Origin: Flavobacterium sp. LHD-85
GTDB taxonomy: Bacteria; Bacteroidota; Bacteroidia; Flavobacteriales; Flavobacteriaceae
Length of the DNA stretch: 41,121 nucleotides
Direction: 5' to 3'
Assembly (NCBI RefSeq): GCF_030929595.1
Contig: NZ_JAVFVR010000023.1
Span: 1 to 41,121 of the forward strand
Part shown: positions 16,185-25,173 of the stretch, piece after piece
Numbering within the stretch: the stretch's first letter is position 1
Layout of the letters: the number at the start of each line of letters is the position of its first letter
Notes under the pieces: generated by a model
What the model was told of the DNA's origin: nothing
Databases searched by the model: none
What the model saw: only the letters and a program-made list of their open reading frames with translations
Made by a program: the position numbers and the translations under genes

Positions 16185-17066
16185 TTATTTATTCTTTTTT
16201 GCTTTAATCATCATTTCAAGCTGATCCCATAGTTCTTCTGGAATTGCTTCTAATAAATTAAATTGTCCAGCGCCTTTTAACCATTCTCCTCCGTCAATTG
16301 TGATTACATCTCCATTAATGTATGAAGAGAAATCAGAAACCAGATAAGCTGCTAGATTGGCTAACTCTTGGTGATCTCCAACTCTTTTTAATGGGACTTT
16401 TTTAGCCATATCAAATTTCTCTGAAAGATCACCTGGCAATAATCTGTCCCAAGCTCCTTTTGTAGGGAATGGTCCCGGAGCAATTGCATTTGAGCGAATT
16501 CCGTATTTTGCCCATTCTACAGCAAGGCTTCTTGTCATTGCCAAAACTCCCGCTTTTGCCGTAGCACTAGGAACCACATAAGCAGATCCTGTCCAAGCGT
16601 AAGTAGTAACTATATTTAAGATCGTAGCAGAAGTTTGTTTCGTGTCGATCCAGTGTTTTCCAAAAGCAAGCGTACAGTTTTTAGAACCTTTAAGTACAAT
16701 ATCTATAACAGTATCAAATGCATTTGCCGATAATCTTTCTGTAGGAGATATAAAATTTCCTGCCGCATTATTTAAAAGAACATCTACTTTTCCGAAAGCT
16801 TTTAAAGTCTCTTGAAGCATGTTTTCTACTTCTTCGTAATGGCGAACGTCACATTGAAGAGGAAGACATTTGCCTCCAGTTTGGCTTTCCAGTTCGGCAG
16901 CTGTAGTTTTTAACTTTTCTAAATCTCTAGAAGTTATGGCTACTTGAGCTCCTAATTCGAGAAAATATTTGGTCATAGCTTTGCCTAAACCGCTTCCGCC
17001 GCCTGTAACGACAATGACTTTGCCTTGTAAAGCATCATCACGTAACATTTTGTCTGTGTAGCTCAT
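16185..17066 (-). CDS. SDR-family oxidoreductase, 2,4-dienoyl-CoA reductase-like
   Basis: A short-chain dehydrogenase of 293 residues. The NADP loop TGGGSGLG is at 21-28, LLNNAAGNF near 97-105, and NAIAPGP near 200. The classical YxxxK is replaced: the Tyr position is Ser167 in PSATAK, with Lys171 kept. This Ser/Ala-xxx-Lys form is typical of 2,4-dienoyl-CoA reductases of the DECR type, which remove double bases of unsaturated acyl-CoAs during beta-oxidation. The C-terminal GQFNLLEAIPEELWDQLEMM is an extension common in this subgroup. It is last in the minus-strand run before a terminator. Confidence 0.85.
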   Translation of the reverse strand: MSYTDKMLRDDALQGKVIVVTGGGSGLGKAMTKYFLELGAQVAITSRDLEKLKTTAAELESQTGGKCLPLQCDVRHYEEVENMLQETLKAFGKVDVLLNNAAGNFISPTERLSANAFDTVIDIVLKGSKNCTLAFGKHWIDTKQTSATILNIVTTYAWTGSAYVVPSATAKAGVLAMTRSLAVEWAKYGIRSNAIAPGPFPTKGAWDRLLPGDLSEKFDMAKKVPLKRVGDHQELANLAAYLVSDFSSYINGDVITIDGGEWLKGAGQFNLLEAIPEELWDQLEMMIKAKKNK

Positions 17067-17143
17067 ATTTTTTCTTTTTTTTACAATATTAGTTAAATAA
17101 AATAGGATGCACGCATAATAATGTTATGAAATTTCAATAAATT

Positions 17144-18271
17144 TTATATTTCACATAATTTTTTTGCTGCGGACTCAAGTGTGAAATTGTCTTTGGCGAA
17201 ACAAAAACGAATTAATTTCTGGTCTTTATGATCTGAGTAGAAGGTTGAAATTGGAATTGCAGCCACGCCATGATCTATAATCAGATTTTTGCAGAAAGTA
17301 ACATCATCTTCATCTGAAATATTAGCGTAAGAAGCAACTTGAAAATAAGTTCCTTCGCAAGGTTTTAATTCGAAACGGCTGTTTTGAAGCAGTTTCTGAA
17401 AGTAATCTCTTTTTTCTTGATAGAATTTTCCAAGAAGATTAACGTCAACAACATCAAGATATTCGCTGATGGCAAACTGAGAAATGCTGTTTACACTGAA
17501 GACCAAAAACTGATGCACTTTTTTGATTTCTTTCATTAAATATTCTGGTGCAATGGTATAACCAATTTTCCATCCTGTAATGTGAAAAGATTTTCCAAAA
17601 GAAGAAACCATCACACAGCGGTCTAAAAGAAAATCTTTTGTATGTGCCGAAATATGTTTTTCTTCGAAAGTAATGTATTCGTAAACTTCATCGGATAAAA
17701 TAATAATATCTGGATATTTTTCGAGAAGATTTTTTAACTGTACAAAATCATTTTCGGTTAAAATTTTTCCCGTCGGATTATGAGGATTATTGATAATCAT
17801 CATTCTGGTTTTAGCAGAACATGCTTTTTCAATTCGTTCCCAGTTTGGTGTATAATCGTCATTCAATGCTACTCGAACAGGTTTTGCTTTGCATAATAAA
17901 ACTGGAGATTCATAAGAATCGTAACTCGGATCCAGAATAATTACTTCGTCATTTTCTTTTACTAAAGCTAAAATTGTGGTAAAAATTCCCTGAGTTGCTC
18001 CAGCGGTAACCAAAAGTTCTGTATCTGGATTTATTATTCTGTTATAAGAATCCTGTGTTAGTTTTGCAATTTTGTTCATCAACGGAGGATAACCTGCCAT
18101 TGGTGTATATTGGTGAACGTTTTCTTTTGCTAATCGGGAAACAATATCAGTTAATCTTTCATCAACCGGAAAATTTGGAAATCCCTGAGAAAGATTGATA
18201 GCATTATATTCGGCTGCCATTTTTGACATTACCGTGAATATGCTTGTGGTTACGTTTGGAAGTTTGCTCAT
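17144..18271 (-). CDS. PLP-dependent methionine aminotransferase (class I/II)
   Basis: A 375-residue fold-type I aminotransferase, closest to YbdL-type methionine aminotransferases, which transaminate methionine (and the ketoacid of the salvage cycle). Visible are INLSQGFPNFP at 25-35, AGATQG at 90-95, NNPHNPTGK at 161-169, SDEVYEY at 193-199 and the PLP-binding Lys227 in SSFGKSFHITGWKIG. It lies 33 bp after the TonB-like gene and 77 bp before the SDR gene. Substrate assignment rests on family resemblance only. Confidence 0.88.
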   Translation of the reverse strand: MSKLPNVTTSIFTVMSKMAAEYNAINLSQGFPNFPVDERLTDIVSRLAKENVHQYTPMAGYPPLMNKIAKLTQDSYNRIINPDTELLVTAGATQGIFTTILALVKENDEVIILDPSYDSYESPVLLCKAKPVRVALNDDYTPNWERIEKACSAKTRMMIINNPHNPTGKILTENDFVQLKNLLEKYPDIIILSDEVYEYITFEEKHISAHTKDFLLDRCVMVSSFGKSFHITGWKIGYTIAPEYLMKEIKKVHQFLVFSVNSISQFAISEYLDVVDVNLLGKFYQEKRDYFQKLLQNSRFELKPCEGTYFQVASYANISDEDDVTFCKNLIIDHGVAAIPISTFYSDHKDQKLIRFCFAKDNFTLESAAKKLCEI

Positions 18272-18304
18272 AATTAGATAAGTAAGAAAAGCTGTAATTG
18301 TATT

Positions 18305-18739
18305 TTATAATTGTACTGGAAATACAAGCGAATATAAAGTTCTAACTTCTTTGTTGTTCAGTTTTCCGGGTTTCCATCTAGGAGACAATTTTAAAACTCT
18401 TATTAGTTCTTCTCCTGTCCCATGTCCAATATCACGTAAAACATTTATATTACTTAATGAACCATCTCTCTCAATAATAAAAGTAGCAAATAACTTGCCT
18501 TGAATGGTTGGTCTTTTATTTGACTTTTTATAGTTGTCATCTAAAAAATGATTAAACTTAACTCTGCCACCTGGGAATTCGGGTTTAATTTCTATATCTA
18601 TAGGAATATAAATTGCATTTTCATCTTGAAGAATTACCTTTCCGTTTTTATCTTTTTGAAGATCAGTAATTCTTGTGATTTTTTGAGAAAATATGGTTTG
18701 AGTTAAACTAATTAAAATCAAAATTAAAACCTTTTTCAT
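18305..18739 (-). CDS. Exported protein with TonB C-terminal-like domain
   Basis: A 144-residue protein with a signal peptide (MKKVLILILISLTQTIFSQ). The C-terminal part has the TonB-C pattern: FPGGRVKFNHFL, a GKLFATFIIERDGSLSNINV strand pair, a short helix, and SPRWKPGKLNNKEVRTLYSL. Small single-domain proteins like this are common in Bacteroidota and lack the TonB membrane anchor and proline-rich spacer. They are periplasmic and their role is unclear; they are not full energy transducers. It sits 23 bp after the RsmI-like gene. Confidence 0.8.
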   Translation of the reverse strand: MKKVLILILISLTQTIFSQKITRITDLQKDKNGKVILQDENAIYIPIDIEIKPEFPGGRVKFNHFLDDNYKKSNKRPTIQGKLFATFIIERDGSLSNINVLRDIGHGTGEELIRVLKLSPRWKPGKLNNKEVRTLYSLVFPVQL

Positions 18740-18762
18740 AGGTAATGGATTTTTAATATTAA

Positions 18763-19476
18763 TTACATTTTATGAATAATAAAAATTGCAGGACGTTTGT
18801 CTAAATCAACTTTTAACTTTTTCCAATCAGAAATTTTCATTGTTTTTATGAATTCTGTTGGAAGCGTAATATCTGCAGCAATACAAAGATGAGTTGCAGG
18901 ACTTAAAATCTGTAGAAGATCTTCAATCAGTTTATTATTTCTGTATGGAGTTTCAATGAATAATTGCGATTGATTTTTGTCATAAGATAATCTCTCAAAA
19001 TGTCTCAAAGCAGATTTTTTCTCGTCTTTATCAATTGGCAAGTATCCGTTGAAAGTAAAGCTCTGACCATTCATTCCAGAAGCCATCATCGCCAGTAGGA
19101 TTGAAGAAGGGCCAACTAAAGGCACAACTTGAATTCCTTTTTCGTGAGCCAATTTTACAATTGCTGCGCCTGGATCCGCAACTCCTGGACAGCCAGCTTC
19201 GCTCATTAATCCCATGTTTTTTCCTTCTAATAAAGGTTTAATGAAATCATTATGCTCGCTGGTTTCTGTTCTTTTGTTTAAAGTAAAAAGAACCAATTCA
19301 GATTGTTTTTTTTCTGGATAGACCGCTTTTATAGATTTTCTCGCAGTTTTATCATTTTCAACAATATAATGGTCGATAACTTCTATCGTTCTTCTAACAG
19401 TTTGAGGTAAAACATCCATCGGATCGCTTTCGCCCATTGTGGTTGGAATAAGATATAATTTTCCGAAAGATTTCAT
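18763..19476 (-). CDS. RsmI-like SAM-dependent methyltransferase (tetrapyrrole methylase fold)
   Basis: A 237-residue protein of the tetrapyrrole (corrin/porphyrin) methylase fold. It resembles RsmI, the 16S rRNA C1402 2'-O-methyltransferase: MGLMSEAGCPGVADPGA near 88-104, VPLVGPSSILLAMMASGM near 117-134, and QLFIETPYRN near 170. It is shorter than E. coli RsmI (about 286) and starts later, as in the Bacteroidota paralogue, so the exact RNA target is uncertain. It is third in the dnaA / LMW-PTP / methylase cluster. Confidence 0.85.
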   Translation of the reverse strand: MKSFGKLYLIPTTMGESDPMDVLPQTVRRTIEVIDHYIVENDKTARKSIKAVYPEKKQSELVLFTLNKRTETSEHNDFIKPLLEGKNMGLMSEAGCPGVADPGAAIVKLAHEKGIQVVPLVGPSSILLAMMASGMNGQSFTFNGYLPIDKDEKKSALRHFERLSYDKNQSQLFIETPYRNNKLIEDLLQILSPATHLCIAADITLPTEFIKTMKISDWKKLKVDLDKRPAIFIIHKM

Positions 19477-19536
19477 GTGCTTTTGTTTAAAATTAAAAAA
19501 TTCAATTATCTCTTTTTTAGAAACAATTGAATCGAA

Positions 19537-20004
19537 TTAGGAGTGTTTTTTAAGTAATTGATCTGCAATAAGATCTGTTACTTCGTCCAGCATTTGGTAA
19601 ACGTTATCAAAACCGTTTGCTGAGCCATAATATGGGTCTGGAACGTCTACATTTTCGTTTGGAAATAAATCGTTTAAAATCAAACGGACTTTATTTTTAT
19701 GTTCAGGAGTTTTAGCTAAATGAAGTACATCGCGAAAATTAGAATTATCCATAACATAGATATAATCAAATTCATCAAAATCAGAGACTTTTATCTGTCG
19801 CCCTTTTTGCGCGCCAATGTTGATTCCGTTTTTTCTTGCAACCTCAATAGAACGTTTATCTGGGCAATGGCCAACATGCCAAGAACCTGTGCCAGCAGAA
19901 TCAACAAAGAATTTATCTTCGGGTAGTTTAGAAGCTAGGATTCCTTCGGCCAAAGGAGATCTGCAAATATTCCCTAAACATACCATTAAGATTTTTACAG
20001 GCAT
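19537..20004 (-). CDS. Low-molecular-weight protein-tyrosine phosphatase
   Basis: A 155-residue cytoplasmic phosphatase. The P-loop CLGNICRS has the nucleophile Cys9 and Arg15. The general acid is Asp123 in VPDPYYG. Family members remove phosphate from tyrosine (and arginine) residues, often on exopolysaccharide or stress proteins. No kinase is nearby. It starts 8 bp after dnaA, so the two are almost certainly cotranscribed. Confidence 0.95.
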   Translation of the reverse strand: MPVKILMVCLGNICRSPLAEGILASKLPEDKFFVDSAGTGSWHVGHCPDKRSIEVARKNGINIGAQKGRQIKVSDFDEFDYIYVMDNSNFRDVLHLAKTPEHKNKVRLILNDLFPNENVDVPDPYYGSANGFDNVYQMLDEVTDLIADQLLKKHS

Positions 20005-20012
20005 GATGCGTC

Positions 20013-21440
20013 TTAAAGCGTTAGTTTTTTATTAATGTCTTCAACAAATTTTTTAAATTGTTTGTCTGTAGAAACTAAGTTGTCGACGGTTTTACAAGCA
20101 TGAAGAACAGTTGCGTGATCGCGATCTCCAATTTGTGAACCAATATTTGCCAAAGAAGCTTTTGTGAATTTTTTAGCAAAGAACATCGCTAGTTGTCTTG
20201 CTTGCACAACGTGCCTCTTTCTTGTTTTAGATTGAAGTGTCTCAATATCCAATTGGAAATAGTCTGAAACAATTTTTTGGATATAATCGATAGAGATTTC
20301 TCTCTTTACGTTTTTAACAAATTTCTCTACAACGCTTTTAGCCAATTCGATCGTAACTTCTTTTTTGTTGAAAGAAGATTGAGCAATTAACGAAATAATA
20401 GCGCCTTCAAGTTCTCTAACATTAGATTTGATGTTTCGAGCAACATATTCTAAAATATCTTCTGGCATTTCTACACCATCACGGTATAAAATGTTTTTTA
20501 AGATTGAGATACGAGTTTCGTAATCAGGCTGGTGTAACTCAGCAGATAATCCCCATTTGAAACGAGACAATAATCTTTGCTCGATATCCTGCATATCAAC
20601 AGGAGCTTTATCAGAAGTTAAGATTACTTGTTTTCCGTTTTGGTGCAAATAGTTGAAAATATGGAAGAATACGTCTTGCGTTCCTGATTTTCCAGATAAG
20701 AATTGAACGTCATCAATAATCAAAACATCGATTAATTGATAAAAGTGAATAAAATCATTACGATTATTCTTTTTAACAGAATCAATGTATTGCTGTGTAA
20801 AAATCTCAGCAGAAATATATAAAACGGTCTTTTCTGGATATTTGTCTTTTACTTCTACACCTATAGCATGCGCTAAGTGCGTTTTTCCTAAACCAACTCC
20901 TCCAAAAATCAACAACGGATTAAATGAAGTTCCCCCTGGTTTGTTAGCAACTGCCATACCAGCAGAACGAGCCAATCTATTTGAATCTCCTTCTAAGAAA
21001 TTATCAAAACTGTAGTTTGGGTTTAACTGAGACTCAATTTTTAAATTTCTAATTCCAGGAATTACAAACGGATTTTTTAGTTCAGGATTTAAGTTTTTAA
21101 ACGGAGCGTCAACCTCTTGCGGTTTCATTGGCACTCTGTTGGCACTTGGCAGCTGCTCGGTAAACGGCTGTTTATTGCCATAAGTGTTCTCCATTTTAAT
21201 TTTATAGAGTAACTTTGCGTTTTTTCCCAGTTCTTTGGTAAGCGCAACTTTCAATAATTTTACGTAATGCTCTTCGAGCCATTCGTAGAAAAATTTACTC
21301 GGAACCTGAATGTATAATGCGTTATCGGTTAGCTCAACTGATTTGATTGGTTCGAACCAAGTTTTATATGCTTGGTCTTGAATATTATCCTTTATAAAGG
21401 ACAAACAGTTTTCCCATACCGATTGAGCAGTTTTAGTCAT
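20013..21440 (-). CDS. dnaA: Chromosomal replication initiator DnaA
   Basis: A 475-residue AAA+ initiator. Domain I (about 1-85) begins AQSVWENCLSFIKDNI. The linker (85-135) is Pro/Asn-rich. The ATPase domain has GGVGLGKT at 180-187, Walker B VLIIDDVQFL and the sensor LSRFKWGL. The C-terminal DNA-binding domain carries ARQLAMFFAKKFTKASLANI and the signature GDRDHATVLHACKTV. It binds origin boxes and opens oriC. I see no cluster of TTATCCACA boxes in the 187-bp upstream gap, only one weak TTGTTCACA at about 21519-21527, so oriC is not evident here. It is first in a minus-strand run, divergent from the thioesterase. Confidence 0.97.
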   Translation of the reverse strand: MTKTAQSVWENCLSFIKDNIQDQAYKTWFEPIKSVELTDNALYIQVPSKFFYEWLEEHYVKLLKVALTKELGKNAKLLYKIKMENTYGNKQPFTEQLPSANRVPMKPQEVDAPFKNLNPELKNPFVIPGIRNLKIESQLNPNYSFDNFLEGDSNRLARSAGMAVANKPGGTSFNPLLIFGGVGLGKTHLAHAIGVEVKDKYPEKTVLYISAEIFTQQYIDSVKKNNRNDFIHFYQLIDVLIIDDVQFLSGKSGTQDVFFHIFNYLHQNGKQVILTSDKAPVDMQDIEQRLLSRFKWGLSAELHQPDYETRISILKNILYRDGVEMPEDILEYVARNIKSNVRELEGAIISLIAQSSFNKKEVTIELAKSVVEKFVKNVKREISIDYIQKIVSDYFQLDIETLQSKTRKRHVVQARQLAMFFAKKFTKASLANIGSQIGDRDHATVLHACKTVDNLVSTDKQFKKFVEDINKKLTL

Positions 21441-21627
21441 AGATTCAGATAAATTTTTATTATTGTTATAAAGATTCTCCTAATAAAAGTGGAGCAATTT
21501 TATTCCGTATTTCGGGATAACAAATATGTGAACAAATTTCTGTAAAAAAAAATATTTCGGCATCTAATTTTATAAAAAAAAGTTGTAATGAGGCTTTTTA
21601 AATTCGAATTTTTTTAATATTTTATAA

Positions 21628-22041
21628 ATGAAAAATCACCAGACTCAAGTGCGAGTTCGTTACTCAGAAACTGACCAAATGGGAGTTGTTTATCACGGAA
21701 ATTATGTGCCTTATTTTGAGATTGGACGCGTGGAATGGCTTAGAAATAAAGGGGTTTCGTATAAAAGCATGGAAGAAAGCGGAATTGGTCTTCCAATTGT
21801 CAACATGAATATCAGCTACAAAAAATCGGCACGATACGATGAACTTTTGACAATTCATACCACATTCAAAAGTCACTCATCTGTTAAGATCGAATTTGAC
21901 TGCGCAATTTACAATGAGACAAATGAGTTATTAACAACTGCGACGTTTATTTTAGTATTTGTTGCGTTAAAAACGGGTCGTCCAACAGCTCCTCCAGAAT
22001 ACATTTTAGAGATATTCAAAGCACTTGATGAAAAGTGTTAA
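21628..22041 (+). CDS. YbgC-type acyl-CoA thioesterase
   Basis: A 137-residue hot-dog-fold (4HBT) thioesterase. It has the YbgC signature RYSETDQMGVVYHGNYVPYF, with the catalytic Asp near residue 16, and EIGRVEWLRNKG follows. It hydrolyses acyl-CoA. In proteobacteria YbgC lies by the Tol-Pal genes; here it is next to dnaA, the usual place in Flavobacteria as I recall it. It converges on the YigZ gene with 24 bp between stops and no visible terminator. Confidence 0.9.
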   Translation: MKNHQTQVRVRYSETDQMGVVYHGNYVPYFEIGRVEWLRNKGVSYKSMEESGIGLPIVNMNISYKKSARYDELLTIHTTFKSHSSVKIEFDCAIYNETNELLTTATFILVFVALKTGRPTAPPEYILEIFKALDEKC

Positions 22042-22065
22042 AACAACCTGCTTTTTGATGTTAAA

Positions 22066-22698
22066 TTATATAATTTTAATATCAATTTCAAACATTAAAT
22101 CAAAAATGCTGAATACCGTTTCGGCATTTTTTTTTCGCGTTTTTGTCACAATTTTGCCAATTGGCAATCCAGAAACTTCATCCATTTCCATTTCTTGAGA
22201 CACGATTTCTAACTTTTTTTCTTTGATCACACGCATTACTTTGTTCATGTTTTTGTAATCAAAAGAAATTAAAAATTCGACATCAATTGTTTTTTCAACA
22301 ATCTCACAAACTTCTAAAGTTTGTTGAGCAGTGGTTCTGTAAGCTGCAATTAAACCGCCAACGCCTAATTTTACCCCTCCAAAAATACGAACCACTACAA
22401 CTAGAACGTTCGTTACGCCAAAAGATTGTATCTGTCCGTAGATTGGTGCGCCGGCCGTATTGCTAGGTTCGCCATCATCATTGGCGCGGTACGAAATTTT
22501 ATTTCCCACGCCCAATTGGTAAGCATAACAATAATGCACCGCATGAGGATGCTGTTTTTTGAGTTCCTCGATAATGGGTTTTACTTCATCTTCATGATCT
22601 ATCGGAAAAGCATAGCCAAAGAATTTACTGCCTTTTTCTTTAAACAGTATTTCTTCAGATGCAGATGCAATAGTTTGATAAGTATCGTTAATTTCCAA
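22066..22698 (-). CDS. YigZ/IMPACT family protein
   Basis: A 210-residue UPF0029/IMPACT-type protein. The N-terminal domain shows KGSKFFGYAFPI, HAVHYCYAYQLG, the signature NDDGEPSNTAGAPI and VVVVRIFGGVKLGVGGLIAAY. The C-terminal domain (about 140-210) is the EF-G-domain-IV-like part. The function is thought to involve nucleic-acid or translation regulation but is not settled. The start is TTG at 22698, because an in-frame stop lies two codons upstream and no near ATG exists. Confidence 0.88.
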   Translation of the reverse strand: MEINDTYQTIASASEEILFKEKGSKFFGYAFPIDHEDEVKPIIEELKKQHPHAVHYCYAYQLGVGNKISYRANDDGEPSNTAGAPIYGQIQSFGVTNVLVVVVRIFGGVKLGVGGLIAAYRTTAQQTLEVCEIVEKTIDVEFLISFDYKNMNKVMRVIKEKKLEIVSQEMEMDEVSGLPIGKIVTKTRKKNAETVFSIFDLMFEIDIKII

Positions 22699-22724
22699 AA
22701 GTTAAGCTTTAATTTTTTTTTTTA

Positions 22725-22801
22725 GCCACAGATTAAAAGGATTAAAAGGATTTTTCTTTTGCTTGCATAAAAAATCTGTGAAAATCCTTTTAATCTGTGG
22801 C
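22725..22801. repeat. GATTAAAAG-word palindrome after the HAD gene
   Basis: GCCACAGATTAAAAGGATT (22725-22743) and its exact reverse complement (22783-22801) are 19-bp perfect arms. Inside, the word ATTAAAAGG is repeated in tandem and CACAGATTTT is echoed. It lies 27 bp past the HAD stop on the minus strand. Confidence 0.88.
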
Positions 22802-22828
22802 AAAATATTTTCGACGAGAATTATTTTT

Positions 22829-23431
22829 TTATAATAATCCTTTGCTAAATAAATCTACCACATCTTCTTTTCCAACTTGAAGATTCCAAACTTTAATTCC
22901 TAAAGTTGCGGCACTGTCTGTGTTTTCTGTTTTATCATCCACAAACAAAGTATTTTCTGCAACGAGATTATTCTGGTCCAATACAAATTGATAAATTTTC
23001 GGATCTGGTTTTCTCATTCCGATATCAAATGAAAAATAAACTTTTTCAAAACAATCATAAAAATCTTTGTAAAAAGAAATACCACTTTTTTCTTCAAATG
23101 TATTAATGTGAATAGAATCGGTATTGCTCAATAAAAACAAGCGGTATTTTTTTGATAATTCCTGAAGAAACTCCAAACGATAAAAAGGAAAGTCTGCCAA
23201 AACAGCATTCCAGGCTCTCAAAATATCTTCTTTAGAAGCATTTGGAAGTTGTTTTTGGAAGCCTCCGATAAAATCTTCCGGAGAAATAGACCCCGTTTCA
23301 AAAGAAAGATTTAATTGATTCAATTCATTATTCCACTCTTTCATTCCAAGTTTTTGCAAACCAGAAATCGTGGCAGGTTTATCTAAATTGATGAAAATAT
23401 CTCCAAAGTCAAAAATTATCGCATTAATCAT
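22829..23431 (-). CDS. HAD-family hydrolase (haloacid dehalogenase-like)
   Basis: A 200-residue HAD phosphatase-like protein. Motif I is IIFDFGDIFINLD with nucleophile Asp8; the +2 position is Gly, as in the YihX-like branch. Motif II is LLSNTDS, a Lys occurs in GMRKPDP, and motif IV is LFVDDKTEN. Likely a small sugar-phosphate or nucleotide phosphatase; the substrate is unknown. Its start overlaps the end of ribD by 8 bp, which points to translational coupling. Confidence 0.9.
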   Translation of the reverse strand: MINAIIFDFGDIFINLDKPATISGLQKLGMKEWNNELNQLNLSFETGSISPEDFIGGFQKQLPNASKEDILRAWNAVLADFPFYRLEFLQELSKKYRLFLLSNTDSIHINTFEEKSGISFYKDFYDCFEKVYFSFDIGMRKPDPKIYQFVLDQNNLVAENTLFVDDKTENTDSAATLGIKVWNLQVGKEDVVDLFSKGLL

Positions 23432-24470
23432 AATTTCTAATCTGTATTAATTCGTCGCTTAAAATGTTGGTTTTAATAGTGTTTTTTCTTGAAATTTCTG
23501 GCACTTTCGTGCCTTTTTCAAAACTTGTTTTTCCAATAAAAATTCGTGCTTCGTCCCAAAGATTTTCATCGATAAAAGATTGAAGCGTTTGTCTTCCACC
23601 TTCAATAATTGCCGATTGAATTTGATTTTGATATAAAACATCCAATATCTGAGAAATAATATTTTTGCTAAAATCAATTACTTCAAATTGAGTGTTTTCT
23701 TTTGATGGTTTTGAATCTTTAGAAAAAATAAAGGTTTTCACAGAATCATCAAAAACAAAACTGTTTTCATCAATTCTATTATTTTGATCGATAACAACTC
23801 GAACAGGATTGTTACCATTCCAATCTCGGGCATTTAATTTTGGATTATCATCAACAACAGTCTGTGTTCCGACCAAAATAGCTTGCTCTTCAGTTCTCCA
23901 TTTATGGACTAATTGTCTCGAATATTGATTGGTAATCCAAATTGGCTTGCGTTCTTGATCAATTTCTTTTTCAGGAGCTAAAAATCCATCTTGGCTTTCG
24001 GCCCATTTTAAAATTATATAAGGTCTTTTTTTCTGATGAAAAGTAAAAAAGCGTTTGTTTAACTCATTGCATTCGTCTTCTAAAACTCCAACTGTAACAT
24101 TTGCTCCAGCTTCGATTAACTTCAAAATTCCTTTTCCAGCTACTTTTTCGTTAGGATCAACCGTGCCGACGACTACATTCGGAATTTCATTTGCAATTAT
24201 CAAATCACAGCAAGGTGGAGTTTTGCCAAAATGGCTGCAAGGCTCTAGGCTTACATAAATTGTAGCCTTTTTCAACAGCGATTTATCTTTTACAGAATTT
24301 ACCGCATTTACCTCTGCGTGCGGTTCGCCTGCCTTCTTATGCCAGCCTTCACCGATAATTTGGCCTTCGTAAACAATTACACTGCCAACCATCGGATTTG
24401 GATATGTTGTTCCAAGTCCATTTTGTGCTAGTTCGATGCAGCGTTTTATATATTTTTCATGTATATTCAC
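23424..24470 (-). CDS. ribD: Bifunctional riboflavin biosynthesis protein RibD
   Basis: Deaminase and reductase of riboflavin synthesis, 348 residues. The N-terminal deaminase domain has a zinc site with His51-x-Glu53 (HAEVNAV) and Cys78/Cys87 (EPCSHFGKTPPC). The C-terminal reductase domain begins near 150 (RPYIILKWAESQDG), with IIEGGRQTLQSFI near 300. The start is GTG at 24470; the protein begins at a conserved position (NIHEKYIKRCIELA). No FMN riboswitch is visible in the 130-bp upstream gap. It is coupled to the HAD gene. Confidence 0.95.
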   Translation of the reverse strand: MNIHEKYIKRCIELAQNGLGTTYPNPMVGSVIVYEGQIIGEGWHKKAGEPHAEVNAVNSVKDKSLLKKATIYVSLEPCSHFGKTPPCCDLIIANEIPNVVVGTVDPNEKVAGKGILKLIEAGANVTVGVLEDECNELNKRFFTFHQKKRPYIILKWAESQDGFLAPEKEIDQERKPIWITNQYSRQLVHKWRTEEQAILVGTQTVVDDNPKLNARDWNGNNPVRVVIDQNNRIDENSFVFDDSVKTFIFSKDSKPSKENTQFEVIDFSKNIISQILDVLYQNQIQSAIIEGGRQTLQSFIDENLWDEARIFIGKTSFEKGTKVPEISRKNTIKTNILSDELIQIRNYD

Positions 24471-24565
24471 AGTGCAAAAGTAATTAATTTTAAGATTATC
24501 ATTAACTGAAAAAGGTTAAGTTGTGAAACAATCGAGATAGTGATAAGAGTATTCAAAACTATCTT

Positions 24566-24573
24566 TACTTTTG
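24566..24573 (+). promoter_or_regulatory. -7 box before the GNAT gene
   Basis: TACTTTTG is an exact TAnnTTTG, 27 bp before the ATG at 24601. No good -33 box was found. Confidence 0.45.
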
Positions 24574-24600
24574 TAGTTATAATGAACTAGAATAGAAAAA

Positions 24601-25086
24601 ATGGTAAATTGGCTTATACGAGCAATTGAAAAAGAAGATAATCAGGAAGTTGCAAGTTTGATACGTTCTGTTTTTGATGAAATGGAAATTCCAAAAGTCG
24701 GAACTGCATACGAAGATCCTTATTTAGATTTGATGTTTGAGGAATATAGTAAAGCAAATTCGGCTTATTTTGTGGTTGAAAGTGAAGGTGAAATTGTAGG
24801 CTGTGCAGGAATTGAGCCTTTGGAAAATGGAGACCCGGAAATTTGTGAATTGCAGAAAATGTATTTCCTTCCGAAAACTAGAGGTTTAGGAATTGGAATG
24901 CAAATGATGGAAAAGTGTTTAGAGCAAGCTAGAGCTTTTGGTTTCAAAAAATGTTACATCGAAACCATGCCATTTATGCATGCGGCACAAAAACTATATA
25001 AAAAATCTGGTTTTGAATATTTAGATGCTCCGTTGGGATGTACCGGACACAATTCTTGCCCTGTTTGGATGCTGAAGGTTTTATGA
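24601..25086 (+). CDS. GNAT-family N-acetyltransferase
   Basis: A 161-residue acetyltransferase. Visible are IRAIEKEDNQEVASLIRSVF at the start, EIVGCAGIEPL near 65, and the CoA-binding segment MYFLPKTRGLGIGMQMMEKC near 90-110. The C-terminal part has YKKSGFEYLDAPLGCTGHNSCPVWML, a tail shared by a group of putative GNATs of unknown substrate. It may be cotranscribed with prmC, 87 bp downstream. Confidence 0.85.
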   Translation: MVNWLIRAIEKEDNQEVASLIRSVFDEMEIPKVGTAYEDPYLDLMFEEYSKANSAYFVVESEGEIVGCAGIEPLENGDPEICELQKMYFLPKTRGLGIGMQMMEKCLEQARAFGFKKCYIETMPFMHAAQKLYKKSGFEYLDAPLGCTGHNSCPVWMLKVL

Positions 25087-25173
25087 TTTTGGATGTAACA
25101 AATTTAAGCCAGTAAGACTTATTTAAAGTTAAAATATCAGTTTTTGACTGATGAAAATGCTCAAAAATTAAAA

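Noticed and set aside
16185..17066. Inactive SDR because the catalytic Tyr is missing
   Set aside because: A Ser at this position with the Lys kept is normal for 2,4-dienoyl-CoA reductase-type SDRs.
21441..21627. oriC next to dnaA
   Set aside because: Only one weak DnaA-box-like TTGTTCACA and no cluster or AT-rich unwinding array beyond the general AT-richness. The origin may be elsewhere.
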